Shown here: positions 16,832-25,857 of the stretch, one piece after another
How positions within the stretch are numbered: position 1 is the first letter of the stretch
Layout: each line of letters begins with the position of its first letter
From: Pseudomonas laurylsulfativorans
Lineage (GTDB): Bacteria; Pseudomonadota; Gammaproteobacteria; Pseudomonadales; Pseudomonadaceae
Direction: 5' to 3'
Assembly: GCF_002906155.1 (NCBI RefSeq)
Contig: NZ_MUJK01000007.1
Location: forward strand, 186,001-250,000
Length of the DNA: 64,000 bases
Position numbers and translations under genes: made by a program
Notes under the pieces: generated by a model
Told to the model about the DNA's origin: nothing
Databases searched by the model: none
Seen by the model: the letters and a program-made list of their open reading frames with translations, nothing else

Positions 16832-17548
16832 TTACACCACCATCGACACCGCCAGCGGCAGGAAAACCGCCGTGGCCACACCCATCAGGCTCATCGCCAG
16901 CGCCGCGAAGGCGCCGCACTCTTCACTTTCCTGCAACGCCACCGACGTACCGACCGCGTGAGCCGTCATACCCAGTGCCATGCCCCTGGCTTCCGGGCTA
17001 TGCACGCCGAGACGGGTCAAAAGGGCCGGACCAAAAATCGCCCCGATCACGCCGGTAATCAAGACAAACACCGCTGCCAGCGCCGCGACCCCGCCGATCT
17101 GCTCGGCCACCAGCATGGCGATCGGCGAAGTAACCGACTTCGGCGCCATGGTCATCAGAATCATGTGCTCGGCACCGAACGACCAGCCCAGCAGCACGCC
17201 CATCCCCGTGGCCACCACCCCACCTATCACCAGCGTAGTAAATATCGGCCAGAACAACTGCCGAATCCGTCGCAGGTTGAGATAGAGCGGCACCGCCAGC
17301 GCGACAGTGGCCGGCCCGAGCAGGATGCTAAGGATCTCGGTGCTCTTGCGGTACTCGGCGTAGGTCAGGCCGCAGCCCACCAGCACGCCGATCACCAGCA
17401 TCATGGAGACAAGCACCGGCTGCAAAAAGATCCAGCGGGTTTTCTCGAATGCCGCAAGAACGAGTTGATAGGCGCCAAGGGTAATGCCAATACCGAACAA
17501 CGGATGGTGAATCACCGACGCCCAGGCGCCGTGCCAGTCGAAGATCAT
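16832..17548 (-). CDS. lrgB: LrgB family antiholin-like inner-membrane protein
   Basis: LrgB proteins are multi-pass membrane partners of CidA/LrgA holin-like proteins. They are linked to control of murein hydrolases and, in some bacteria, to export of small metabolites. The 238 residues contain several hydrophobic segments and the family signature LMTMAPKSVTSPIAM. GVHSPEARGMALGMTAHAVGT is also conserved. It overlaps lrgA by four bases (ATGA), so the two are translationally coupled. Confidence 0.93.
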   Translation of the reverse strand: MIFDWHGAWASVIHHPLFGIGITLGAYQLVLAAFEKTRWIFLQPVLVSMMLVIGVLVGCGLTYAEYRKSTEILSILLGPATVALAVPLYLNLRRIRQLFWPIFTTLVIGGVVATGMGVLLGWSFGAEHMILMTMAPKSVTSPIAMLVAEQIGGVAALAAVFVLITGVIGAIFGPALLTRLGVHSPEARGMALGMTAHAVGTSVALQESEECGAFAALAMSLMGVATAVFLPLAVSMVV

Positions 17549-17907
17549 TGGTTGTCCTCGGAGTGAGCGTGGCGCTTGACCATGCGCTGCATCAGCACCC
17601 CGGCGAAGGCCATTGAAAGCAGGAGCGACAACACCAGCGCACCGACAATCGCCCAGAAATCCGCCGCAATGTCAGCGGCATAGACCATCACGCCCACGGC
17701 TGGAGGCACCAGCAACAGTGGCAGGTAGCGCAACAGGCTGCTGGCAGCCAGGTTCAGCGGCTCGCCGACCTGTCCGCGACAGATGAGGTACACCAGCAAC
17801 AGCAGCAACCCCACAATCGGCCCCGGCAGCACCGGCAAAAACAAATGATTGATCGCAGTGCCGAGCAATTGGAACAGCACCAGCCACGTCAGCCCCCGTA
17901 ACAACAT
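17545..17907 (-). CDS. lrgA: CidA/LrgA family holin-like protein
   Basis: A small inner-membrane protein (120 residues, four predicted hydrophobic segments) of the CidA/LrgA family. PGPIVGLLLLLVYLICRGQV and LLFVPPAVGVM-type blocks are visible. The ATG at 17907 (MLLRGLTWLV) follows GGGAGATCTTTG; the longer frame has no ribosome site. With lrgB it forms the usual holin/antiholin-like pair. Direction of effect on autolysis cannot be read from sequence. Confidence 0.9.
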   Translation of the reverse strand: MLLRGLTWLVLFQLLGTAINHLFLPVLPGPIVGLLLLLVYLICRGQVGEPLNLAASSLLRYLPLLLVPPAVGVMVYAADIAADFWAIVGALVLSLLLSMAFAGVLMQRMVKRHAHSEDNQ

Positions 17908-18100
17908 CAAAGATCTCCCGCAATATCCGTCACCCGCATTGGCCAAGCATTATAAGCATGCTCATGCTATAGACCGGCATTCGCCAAAAGCATGGTCAGT
18001 TGACCTGAGCGTTTGGCCATGTTGATCTAAAGTGGTAAGCCGGGAGGTCAAATCCCCCCAACTCAAAACTATAAAACCGATGAACCCAAGGAGAGTCTCA

Positions 18101-18556
18101 ATGCCCTATGTTCCAGTTGCAGAGCTCAAAGATTATGTCGGCAAGGAACTTGGACGTTCCGAATGGCTCACCATCGATCAGGACCGCATCAACCTGTTCG
18201 CCGAAGCCACAGGGGACTTTCAGTTCATCCACGTCGACCCGGTCAAGGCCGCGCAAACGCCATTTGGCAGCACTATCGCTCACGGTTTTCTGTCGTTGTC
18301 ACTGATCCCGAAATTGATGGAAGACATCCTCGTCATGCCCGAAGGCTTGAAAATGGTGGTCAACTACGGCCTCGACAGCGTGCGTTTCATTCAACCGGTC
18401 AAGGTCAATTCGCGGGTGCGGCTGAAGGTCGACCTGACCGAAGTCATCGAGAAAAAACCTGGTCAATGGCTGCTCAAGGCTACCACCACCCTGGAAATCG
18501 AAGGTTCGGACAAACCGGCGTACATCGCCGAACCCCTGTCCCTGTGCTTCGTATAA
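18101..18556 (+). CDS. MaoC family (R)-hydratase-like protein
   Basis: This 151-residue hot-dog fold protein has the hydratase 2 motif: FAEATGDFQFIHVDP with the catalytic Asp and His, and FGSTIAHGFLSLSLIP. It resembles PhaJ/NodN-type (R)-specific enoyl-CoA hydratases, so it may feed 3-hydroxyacyl-CoA to polyhydroxyalkanoate or fatty-acid metabolism; the substrate is unknown. The ATG at 18101 (MPYVPVAELKDY) has AAGGAG seven bases upstream. It stands alone with no related genes nearby. Confidence 0.9.
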   Translation: MPYVPVAELKDYVGKELGRSEWLTIDQDRINLFAEATGDFQFIHVDPVKAAQTPFGSTIAHGFLSLSLIPKLMEDILVMPEGLKMVVNYGLDSVRFIQPVKVNSRVRLKVDLTEVIEKKPGQWLLKATTTLEIEGSDKPAYIAEPLSLCFV

Positions 18557-18670
18557 CCCTTCCCGGATGCGAAGCAGCTCCTGCTGTTTCGCGCCTTCTT
18601 GCGGTACCTCGCCCTATATAAGGACACATAGCTGCGGCATACTCCCTCGCCTAATTGCCCGGAATCCGCT

Positions 18671-20389
18671 ATGCGCCCACTTGCACTCATTGCCTTGACC
18701 CTGATGCTCACCGCTTGCGGCGACGGCGAATCGCTTTTGCCCCCCGATGCACGCCTGCCGGACGGCGGACGTTATCGCGGTGACCTGGTCAATGGCTTGC
18801 TGCAAGGCAAAGGGCGCATCGACTACCCGAACGGCAGCTGGTACGCCGGCGAATTCGACAAGGGCCAGTGGCAGGGCCAGGGCGAATGGCATGGCAGCAA
18901 CGGCGAAGTCTATCGCGGGCAGTTCAATCAGGGACTGTTCGACGGCCAAGGCGCGCTGACCACCAACGGCAACAGCTACAGCGGCGGCTTCAAGGCTGGC
19001 CGGCGCAACGGCGAAGGCACTCTCAAAGAAAACGGCATGAGCTATCGCGGCGAGTTCAAGGCCGATCAATACGCCGGCCTGGGTCGCCTCGAACTCGAAG
19101 ACGGTAGCTCCTATCAGGGCCAGTTCGCCCACGGCAAACCCAATGGCGAAGGCCAGCGCGGCGACGGCAACGGCAATCAGTTCACCGGACACTTCGTCGA
19201 CGGCCAGCTGGAGGGAAACGGCACGTTCAACAGCGCCGAAGGCGACATCTATGTCGGCAGCTTCAAGAACAACCAACTGCACGGCAAGGGCCGCTACGAA
19301 AACTCGGATGGCGATGTCTGGCTGGGCCAGTTCAAGGAAGGTTCGCTGAACGGCAAGGGCGAGCTGATCGGCACCGACGGCAGCCACTACATCGGCCAGT
19401 TCAACGACTGGCGCTTTTCCGGGCAGGGCCGGCTGAACCTGGCCGACGGCAGTTTTTACACCGGCCAGTTCGACAACGACAGTTACCAGGGCCGCGGCAC
19501 GCTGGTGTTGACCGACGGCACCGTCCTCAGCGGCACCTGGATCAACGGCCAGCGCGTGCGCGACGCCGAGGGCAAATTGTTGCCAGACACATTGGAGCTC
19601 GGCTTGCTGGCACAGGGGCGCCTGCTCGATGCAGCGCTGACCAACATTCCGCCCTCGACCCCGGCGGTGGAGTTGTATTCGTTGACCCTGGGCGGTGATG
19701 GCAAGCAAAGCGTGTTTCTTCGCGAGTCCGACTACGTCGCCAATATGCTATCCACCCGTTTCGGCGCCTTTGGCCAGATCCGCCTGGTGAACCATCGTGA
19801 CCACCTCGCCGACCGCCCGATGGCTACCCGGGAAAACCTGCGCCGCGCCGTCCTGACGCTGGCCGAACGCAGCGGTCCGGAAGACCTGATCTTCATCTAC
19901 CTGACCAGTCATGGCACCAGCGAACACGAACTGGTGCTGGACCAGCCGCGCATGGAACTGGCCGATCTGCCAGCAGACGAATTGGCCGCGGTTCTCGCCC
20001 CGCTGAAAAACCGCGACAAGGTCATCGTGATCTCGTCTTGCTACTCCGGCGGTTTCATCCCCGCCCTCAAGGACGAACGAACCCTGATCATGACGGCCTC
20101 ACGGGCCGACCGGGTGTCCTTCGGCTGCTCGGAGGAAGCCAACTTCACCTACTTCGGCGACGCCCTGTTCGTCCAGGCCCTGAACCAGACCGATGACCTG
20201 GAGCAGGCTTTCAAACTGGCCAAGGCCACTGTCGCCGAGCGTGAGCTGGCGGACGGTTTCGAAGCGTCCGAACCTCAGATCTGGGCACCGAAAACCGTCC
20301 TCTCGCATTGGCAACTACTGCGCAAACAACAGGCACGAAAGGCACTGCAAAGTGCATCTATGCAAAGCAAGGACGCAAACAGCAACTAA
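18671..20389 (+). CDS. Lipoprotein with MORN repeats and a C13 (caspase-like) peptidase domain
   Basis: The 572-residue protein starts with a lipoprotein signal (LMLTAC, Cys16). About eleven MORN repeats of 22-23 residues follow (roughly residues 35-290), each like YxGxFxxGxxxGxG. After a linker (~290-340) comes a C13/legumain-type domain in the caspase clan: a hydrophobic strand, LIFIYLTSHGT with His414, and VIVISSCYSGGF with Cys457, the expected catalytic His-Cys pair. It is probably a lipid-anchored periplasmic peptidase with a MORN scaffold that contacts membrane or another protein. Family specificity would be after Asn or Asp, but that is inference. The ATG at 18671 fits the signal peptide. 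A Rossmann-fold gene follows by 27 bases. Confidence 0.85.
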   Translation: MRPLALIALTLMLTACGDGESLLPPDARLPDGGRYRGDLVNGLLQGKGRIDYPNGSWYAGEFDKGQWQGQGEWHGSNGEVYRGQFNQGLFDGQGALTTNGNSYSGGFKAGRRNGEGTLKENGMSYRGEFKADQYAGLGRLELEDGSSYQGQFAHGKPNGEGQRGDGNGNQFTGHFVDGQLEGNGTFNSAEGDIYVGSFKNNQLHGKGRYENSDGDVWLGQFKEGSLNGKGELIGTDGSHYIGQFNDWRFSGQGRLNLADGSFYTGQFDNDSYQGRGTLVLTDGTVLSGTWINGQRVRDAEGKLLPDTLELGLLAQGRLLDAALTNIPPSTPAVELYSLTLGGDGKQSVFLRESDYVANMLSTRFGAFGQIRLVNHRDHLADRPMATRENLRRAVLTLAERSGPEDLIFIYLTSHGTSEHELVLDQPRMELADLPADELAAVLAPLKNRDKVIVISSCYSGGFIPALKDERTLIMTASRADRVSFGCSEEANFTYFGDALFVQALNQTDDLEQAFKLAKATVAERELADGFEASEPQIWAPKTVLSHWQLLRKQQARKALQSASMQSKDANSN

Positions 20390-20416
20390 GCTGAACAGTA
20401 TCAAGGGAGAAACACT

Positions 20417-21058
20417 ATGTACTTGACGCCTCAGCATGTGCTGCTCGCCGGAGCCACCGGTTTGACGGGTGAACATCTGCTTGATCGCTTGCTTAACGAG
20501 CCAACGATTACCCGGGTTTTGGCCCCCTCACGCCGGCCACTGGCCGAACATCCGCACCTGGAAAATCCGGTCGGCGACCCGACGACGTTCCTGCCACAAC
20601 TGAACGGGCGAGTCGATATCGCCTATTGCTGCCTTGGCACCACGATCAAACAGGCAGGCTCCGAACAGGCATTTCGCGCGGTGGATCTGGACATGGTGGT
20701 GGCATTCGCCAAACGTGCCCGGGAAATGGGCGCACGGCATTTGATCGTGATCAGTGCTCTGGGAGCCGATCGGAGATCCTCGATTTTCTACAACCGGGTC
20801 AAAGGCGAAATGGAGCACGCATTGCGCGCACAGGACTGGCCGCAGTTGACCATCTGCCGGCCTTCACTGTTACTGGGCGAACGCACCGAACCGCGACTGG
20901 GCGAGAAAGTCGCCGGGCCGTTGTCTCGGCTGATCCCTGGCAAATACCACGGCATCGAAGCGTGCCAACTGGCCCGCGCGATGTGGCGTCTGGCGCTGGA
21001 AGAGCAGGATGGGGTCAGGATTGTCGAGTCGGATGAGCTGAGGAAGTTGGGCAAGTAA
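20417..21058 (+). CDS. NAD(P)H-binding atypical short-chain dehydrogenase-like protein
   Basis: A 213-residue Rossmann-fold protein of the NmrA/TIP30-like (NAD(P)-binding) type. The dinucleotide loop is VLLAGATGLTGEHLL; CCLGTT, IVISALGA and an FYNRVKGEME block carrying the YxxxK pair (Tyr/Lys of the SDR superfamily) follow. ICRPSLLLGER is also typical. The substrate is unknown. The ATG at 20417 follows AGGGAGA. It lies 27 bases after the MORN-C13 gene and may be cotranscribed with it. Confidence 0.85.
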   Translation: MYLTPQHVLLAGATGLTGEHLLDRLLNEPTITRVLAPSRRPLAEHPHLENPVGDPTTFLPQLNGRVDIAYCCLGTTIKQAGSEQAFRAVDLDMVVAFAKRAREMGARHLIVISALGADRRSSIFYNRVKGEMEHALRAQDWPQLTICRPSLLLGERTEPRLGEKVAGPLSRLIPGKYHGIEACQLARAMWRLALEEQDGVRIVESDELRKLGK

Positions 21059-21068
21059 ACCGCGGACC

Positions 21069-21205
21069 TGTGGCGAGGGGGCTTGCCCCCGTTGGGTCGC
21101 GAAACCGCCCTCTTCGTTTGTTCAGTAACACTGAGTCGCACCGGATTACGACTGCTGCGCAGCCGAACGGGGCGGTGCGGCGTTCCGACAAGCCCCCTCG
21201 CCACA
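21069..21205. repeat. Paired inverted REP element (REPIN-like), family 3
   Basis: The arm tgtggcgagggggcttg (21069-21085) is repeated inverted at 21189-21205. The same core flanks the gaps at 54170-54301 and, in a variant, 59695-59784. It lies between convergent genes. Confidence 0.85.
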
Positions 21206-21220
21206 AAAAGCGCACTACAC

Positions 21221-21505
21221 CTACAACCCGCCCGTCGCCTGAAAACTCACCCCAATCACCGTCAGCAATGACAACGGCAACAACAGCGTGTCGAGCAACG
21301 CACTCGCCGGCAGATCTACGCCTGGGTAGCTCGGCGCTTCGGCACCGAAACGATCCTTGGCACAGCACCCGCCGTTCATCGCATACAAATCCAGGCGAGT
21401 CCCCGAATACACCACTGGCGCACCCGGCTTGGCCGCATCAAGAGTGCGTACCGTCGCGCACCCGGCCAATTGCAGCGCCAGCACTAACACCAGCAGCTTA
21501 TTCAT
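21221..21505 (-). CDS. YceK/YidQ family lipoprotein
   Basis: A 94-residue lipoprotein with lipobox LQLAGC (Cys16). The body matches the YceK/YidQ family: YSGTRLDLYAMNGG, then PGVDLPASALLDTLLLPLSLL, a hydrophobic stretch. Such proteins are small outer- or inner-membrane lipoproteins of unknown role. Its start overlaps the ubiX end by eight bases, so it is translated from the same message as mpl-ubiX. Confidence 0.85.
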   Translation of the reverse strand: MNKLLVLVLALQLAGCATVRTLDAAKPGAPVVYSGTRLDLYAMNGGCCAKDRFGAEAPSYPGVDLPASALLDTLLLPLSLLTVIGVSFQATGGL

Positions 21506-22130
21506 CGCTGGTCAGATGATGCTCGCCCCAACGCGGGAGCATGTCCTGAGGAATATTCAGCAGGTTGAGAATCCGTGCGACGACAAAATCGATCATGTCG
21601 TCGATGGTTTGCGGCTGATGATAAAAGCCCGGTGATGCCGGCAAGATTGTCACGCCCATGTTCGACAACTTGAGCATGTGCTCCAGGTGAATGCTCGAAT
21701 ACGGCGCCTCGCGAGGCACCACAATCAGCTGGCGACGCTCTTTGAGTGTCACGTCGGCGGCACGCTCGATCAAGTTGTTGCAGGCGCCGGTAGCGATGGC
21801 CGACAACGTGCCAGTAGAGCACGGCACCACCACCATCGCCGCTGGCGCGCCGGAGCCCGAAGCCACCGGCGACATCCAGTCTTCCTTGCCGTAGACCCGA
21901 ATCTGCCCGGCGGCAGCGCCCGTGTATTCAGTGAGGAACGCCTGCATCATCTGCGGCTTGGGCGGCAGCGTGACGTCAGTTTCAGTAGCCATCACCAACT
22001 GCGCAGCCCTGGAAATCAGGAAGTGCACTTCACGATCGTCCCGCACCAGGCAGTCGAGCAGGCGCAAGCCGTACTGGGCGCCTGAAGCGCCGGTCATCGC
22101 CAAGGTGATGCGGTCCGGGCCGTTGTTCAT
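21498..22130 (-). CDS. ubiX: Flavin prenyltransferase UbiX
   Basis: UbiX attaches dimethylallyl phosphate to FMN to make the prenylated flavin cofactor used by the UbiD decarboxylase in ubiquinone synthesis. The 210-residue protein has MTGASGAQYGLRLLDCL for FMN binding, VPCSTGTLSAIATG and RRQLIVVPREAPYSSIHLEHM, all diagnostic. The ATG at 22130 overlaps the mpl stop by four bases. The mpl-ubiX pairing is conserved in pseudomonads. Confidence 0.96.
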   Translation of the reverse strand: MNNGPDRITLAMTGASGAQYGLRLLDCLVRDDREVHFLISRAAQLVMATETDVTLPPKPQMMQAFLTEYTGAAAGQIRVYGKEDWMSPVASGSGAPAAMVVVPCSTGTLSAIATGACNNLIERAADVTLKERRQLIVVPREAPYSSIHLEHMLKLSNMGVTILPASPGFYHQPQTIDDMIDFVVARILNLLNIPQDMLPRWGEHHLTSDE

Positions 22131-23476
22131 TTGAGCGCCTCGGCCAGTTTGCCGTGCAGGCCGCCGAAGCCGCCATTGCTCATGATCACCACGTGAGTGC
22201 CGGGTTGGGCCTGGCTCTTCACGCGCTCGATGATGCCCTCAAGGGAATCGCTGACAATCGACGGCACAGTGCACAACGCCGCAGTCCCCGCCAGGTCCCA
22301 GCCGAGGTTGGCGGGTGCATACCAGATCACCTGATCGGCATCGACCACGCTTTCCGGCAAACCGTCGCGGTGCGCGCCGAGCTTCATGGAGTTGGAGCGC
22401 GGCTCGATGATTGCGATCAGCGGGGCATCGCCAATGCGTTTGCGCAGACCATCCAGCGTGGTGGCAATGGCGGTCGGGTGGTGAGCGAAGTCGTCATAAA
22501 TGGTGATGCCACGAACTTCCGCGACTTTCTCCATCCGGCGCTTCACGCTTTTGAAAGCGCTCAACGCGGCGATGCCCATGGACGGCACCACACCGACGTG
22601 GCGTGCAGCGGCCAAGGTCGCCAGGGCATTGGCGACGTTGTGCTGACCCGTCATGTCCCACTCGACCACACCCTGGGCGATGCCTTCGAACATCACTTCG
22701 AACTTCGAGCCATCATCACTGAGCAACTTGACCTGCCACTGACCGCCGGCACCGGTGGTTTGTACTGGGGTCCAGCAACCCATTTCGATGACGCGCTGCA
22801 AGGCCGGCTCAGTGGTTGGATGAATCACCAGGCCTTCGCTCGGGATGGTCCGCACCAGATGGTGGAACTGTCGCTCGATCGCCGGCAGGTCCGGAAAAAT
22901 GTCCGCGTGATCGAATTCGAGGTTGTTCAGGATTGCCGTGCGCGGGCGGTAATGTACGAACTTGGAACGCTTGTCGAAGAACGCACTGTCGTACTCGTCG
23001 GCTTCGATGACGAAGAACGGCGTATCGCCCAAGCGCGCCGACACCGAGAAATTTTGCGGCACGCCGCCGATCAGGAAGCCCGGGGCCATGCCCGCGTGCT
23101 CCAGGACCCAGGCCAGCATGCTGCTGGTGGTGGTCTTACCATGCGTACCGGCAACGGCCAGTACCCAGCGACCTTGCAGCACGTGATCAGCCAGCCATTG
23201 CGGGCCGGAAACGTAAGGCAGGCCTTTGTTCAGCACGTACTCCACCGCCGGATTGCCCCGGGACATGGCGTTGCCGATCACCACCAGATCGGGGGCCGGG
23301 TCGAGTTGCGCCGGGTCATAGCCCTGTGTCAGCTCGATGCCCTGGGCTTGCAGTTGAGTGCTCATCGGCGGATAGACGTTGGCATCGGAGCCCGTCACGT
23401 GATGGCCCAGTTCTTTGGCCAGAACTGCCATTGACCCCATGAAAGTGCCGCAGATACCAAGAATATGAATGTGCAT
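22127..23476 (-). CDS. mpl: UDP-N-acetylmuramate:L-alanyl-gamma-D-glutamyl-meso-diaminopimelate ligase
   Basis: Mpl is a Mur ligase that joins recycled murein tripeptide to UDP-MurNAc. The ATP loop GTHGKTTTSSML and the DDFAHHPTA and EPRSNSMKLG blocks of the C-terminal domain are present, with 449 residues in the normal range. It is cytosolic and works in the same recycling route as the LdcA-type enzyme at 830-1780. The ATG at 23476 begins MHIHILGICGTFMGSMA. Confidence 0.96.
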   Translation of the reverse strand: MHIHILGICGTFMGSMAVLAKELGHHVTGSDANVYPPMSTQLQAQGIELTQGYDPAQLDPAPDLVVIGNAMSRGNPAVEYVLNKGLPYVSGPQWLADHVLQGRWVLAVAGTHGKTTTSSMLAWVLEHAGMAPGFLIGGVPQNFSVSARLGDTPFFVIEADEYDSAFFDKRSKFVHYRPRTAILNNLEFDHADIFPDLPAIERQFHHLVRTIPSEGLVIHPTTEPALQRVIEMGCWTPVQTTGAGGQWQVKLLSDDGSKFEVMFEGIAQGVVEWDMTGQHNVANALATLAAARHVGVVPSMGIAALSAFKSVKRRMEKVAEVRGITIYDDFAHHPTAIATTLDGLRKRIGDAPLIAIIEPRSNSMKLGAHRDGLPESVVDADQVIWYAPANLGWDLAGTAALCTVPSIVSDSLEGIIERVKSQAQPGTHVVIMSNGGFGGLHGKLAEALK

Positions 23477-23559
23477 AGTCGACCTCGTAAAACTTGGTCG
23501 CAGGTTAGCTTAGGGAGGGGAAAATCGCACCTGATGTTTCAATGGCGCTCAGCGCAGAA

Positions 23560-23629
23560 CCTGTAGGAGCCGGCTTGCCGGCGAAGACAATCGCCAGACC
23601 GCCATCGCCGACAAGCCGGCTCCTACAGG
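23560..23629. repeat. Paired inverted REP element (REPIN-like), family 2
   Basis: The arms cctgtaggagccggcttg (23560-23577) and its inverse (23612-23629) flank a 34-bp centre. The same family is at 27404-27462 and 52164-52233. It lies between mpl and the regulator end. Confidence 0.85.
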
Positions 23630-23641
23630 TCGACGTAGAAA

Positions 23642-25558
23642 TTACCGGGCAATCCCGTGCTTGCGCAGCTTCCTGTAAAGGGTATTTCGACTGACCCCCA
23701 ACTGCTCCGCCGTATGTGTCATATGCCACCGCGTCTGCTCCAGCGTACTGAGCAACGCCAGCCGCTCGGCATCTTCCAGCGGATGCTCCGATGGCACGTC
23801 GATAGCCTGCGCCACTGCCGGCCTGGCCGAACGAATCATCGCCGGCAAGTCCTCCAGACCAATTTGCCCGTCCTCACACAGTGCTGCCAGCGTTCGCAGC
23901 ACATTTCGCAACTGGCGTACGTTGCCTGGCCAGGCAAATCCCAACAAAGCCTCGCGTGCCGGCCCGTCGATCAACACCGTTTCTGCGCCCGCCTCTTCGG
24001 CCAGTAAAAAGTCGAGCAACTGCGATTTATCACTGCGATCGCGCAAAGCCGGCAGCGCGACTTCCAGCCCGTTGAGGCGGTAATACAAATCCTCGCGGAA
24101 GCTGCCGTCCTGCACGCGATCCAGCAAATTACGGTGGGTGGCGCTGATGATCCGCACGTTAACCGCTTCCGGCTCGCCACCGATCGGCACCACCTGCCGG
24201 TCCTCCAGCACCCTCAGCAATCGCGTCTGCAGGGCCAGTGGCATGTCACCGATTTCATCGAGGAACAACGTCCCGCCGTCGGCCTGTTGCAACTTGCCAC
24301 GCATGCCTTCCTTGCGTGCGCCGGTGAAGCTGCCACCGCGATAACCGAACAACTCGCTTTCGATCAGGCTCTCGGGAATGGCTGCGCAATTGAGGGCAAC
24401 GAAGGCGTTTTCCGCCCGCTGGCTGGCGTGATGCACCGCTTTGGCAAAGGCCTCCTTGCCGGACCCGGTTTCGCCGTTGATCAGCAACGGCACGTCGCGC
24501 TCATAGACGCGCAAGGCCTTGCGGAAGTCCGCCTGCAACGTCACATCATCCAGGCAAATGCCCGACAGCCGCGGCGCTGATGCAACCTTGGGAGCAGGCA
24601 CCATCGGAATCGATAGTGGTCGCCGCGCCTCACCGCGCAACACCGCGAACAGCTTGCGACCATCACGGGTGCGCAACGGCCAACTGGCCTCGGCATTGAT
24701 GCTTGCCCGCCCCAGCAATTCATCGAGCGAGCAATCGAAAAACGCTTCCACCGGTTTACCCAGCAACCCGCCGCGAATATGTCCCAGCAGGTTCAACGCA
24801 CTCTGATTGACCGCGCAAATGCGCCCTTCTCCGTCGAACGCCAGCAACCCTTCGCTGAAAAAACCAACGGACTCGGCCTGCAAGTGAAAACGCAGCAACC
24901 ATTGATTGTCGAAGCAGCGCAGGAAGTAGCAACTCTCGATCATCTTCGCCGACAGATTGACCAGCGCCATGGTGTGGAACTGGCTTTGCCGCGACACATC
25001 GCGCCGCGCCGACGACACGTCGAGCACCGCCAGCAATTCGCCATGGGGGTCGAAGACCGGGCTCGCCGAGCAGGTCAGGCCAGTGTGGCGGCCACGAAAG
25101 TGTTCGTCCTGATGGATGGTCAGCGATTGACGTTCCACCAGGCAGGTGCCGATGCCATTGGTGCCTTCGCAGGCCTCGCTCCAGTCGGCACCGAGCCAAA
25201 GGCCGGCGCGCTCGAAAATCTGTCGTTCGGCGGGCGCGGTGACGCAATTGAGGATCACGCCGCGGGCGTCGGTCAGCAATACCGCATGGCCGGCGCCGGA
25301 GAGTTGTTGATGCAGGCTGGTCATTTCATTGCCGGCGATGTGCAGCACTTGCTGCAAACGTTCGCGGCTTTCGAGGACGCGGCCATGTTCCAGCACCGTC
25401 GGCGCGATGCTCAGGGCCGGATCGAGGTGATAATCCTCAAGGCAGCGCAGCCAGGATCGGGCGATGGACGGATCACTGCCGGGACCCTGCAGGTGGGCTT
25501 TGCCCTGAGTAACGGTCAGAACCTGCTGGGCATGGCGACTCAAATGGTTGTCGTGCAT
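23642..25558 (-). CDS. eatR: Sigma-54-dependent enhancer-binding regulator of ethanolamine catabolism (EatR-like)
   Basis: This 638-residue activator has an AcoR-type layout. A GAF-like sensor (about 60-200, with ACEGTNGIGTCL) comes first, then a PAS-like segment (~220-310) and an AAA+ domain (~335-560). The AAA+ part carries Walker A GETGSGKE, a GSFTGA loop in place of GAFTGA for sigma-54 contact, and FLDEIGDMP as Walker B. A Fis-type helix-turn-helix (AEQLGVSRNTLYRKL) ends it. It is divergent from the acetaldehyde dehydrogenase gene, and both that gene and the permease gene have sigma-54 promoters here. P. aeruginosa EatR (PA4021), from the literature, controls the matching genes. The inducer is presumably ethanolamine or a product. 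Confidence 0.88.
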   Translation of the reverse strand: MHDNHLSRHAQQVLTVTQGKAHLQGPGSDPSIARSWLRCLEDYHLDPALSIAPTVLEHGRVLESRERLQQVLHIAGNEMTSLHQQLSGAGHAVLLTDARGVILNCVTAPAERQIFERAGLWLGADWSEACEGTNGIGTCLVERQSLTIHQDEHFRGRHTGLTCSASPVFDPHGELLAVLDVSSARRDVSRQSQFHTMALVNLSAKMIESCYFLRCFDNQWLLRFHLQAESVGFFSEGLLAFDGEGRICAVNQSALNLLGHIRGGLLGKPVEAFFDCSLDELLGRASINAEASWPLRTRDGRKLFAVLRGEARRPLSIPMVPAPKVASAPRLSGICLDDVTLQADFRKALRVYERDVPLLINGETGSGKEAFAKAVHHASQRAENAFVALNCAAIPESLIESELFGYRGGSFTGARKEGMRGKLQQADGGTLFLDEIGDMPLALQTRLLRVLEDRQVVPIGGEPEAVNVRIISATHRNLLDRVQDGSFREDLYYRLNGLEVALPALRDRSDKSQLLDFLLAEEAGAETVLIDGPAREALLGFAWPGNVRQLRNVLRTLAALCEDGQIGLEDLPAMIRSARPAVAQAIDVPSEHPLEDAERLALLSTLEQTRWHMTHTAEQLGVSRNTLYRKLRKHGIAR

Positions 25559-25655
25559 TTCTTATTATTCTCCGCGGGGCTCGGCGTCCCGTGCATGAGG
25601 TGATGCCGAGCATCCTCCAGCCGGGCCCGCATTGCAATGCCTGCAAGACTACCCA

Positions 25656-25718
25656 GTCACAGGCTGTGCCAGAAGCGGTACAAAGTGTCACTGCTGCTGT
25701 ACCGAAAGCGTCACAGGC
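25656..25718. promoter_or_regulatory. Candidate upstream activator sites for the EatR-like regulator
   Basis: Within this stretch gtcacaggc occurs twice in direct orientation (25656-25664 and 25710-25718), flanking an inverted pair cggtaca (25676-25682) and tgtaccg (25698-25704). The block lies about 60-120 bases upstream of the sigma-54 promoter, the usual enhancer distance. Binding by the regulator is inferred. Confidence 0.5.
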
Positions 25719-25778
25719 GCACTCCATCCGTCCGACAAAAAATGCGCAAGGCCTTGATTTGACTGAGCTGCAACGCAC

Positions 25779-25794
25779 TGGCCCGCCCCTTGCT
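25779..25794 (+). promoter_or_regulatory. Sigma-54 (RpoN) promoter for the aldehyde dehydrogenase gene
   Basis: TGGCCCGCCCCTTGCT matches the -24/-12 consensus TGGCACG-N4-TTGCW with correct spacing: GG at 25780-25781 and GC at 25792-25793. It lies 64 bases before the ATG and next to a divergent sigma-54 activator gene. Confidence 0.85.
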
Positions 25795-25857
25795 CTACGC
25801 TTATAGCAAGCGCACATGCGCGACTCCCTATAAGCACAAAAGCAAGGAGAGACCACC

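Noticed and set aside
18614..19708. 364-codon antisense frame with Ala/Val-rich repeats
   Set aside because: The periodicity is the reverse image of the MORN repeats on the other strand, and there is no signal or ribosome site.
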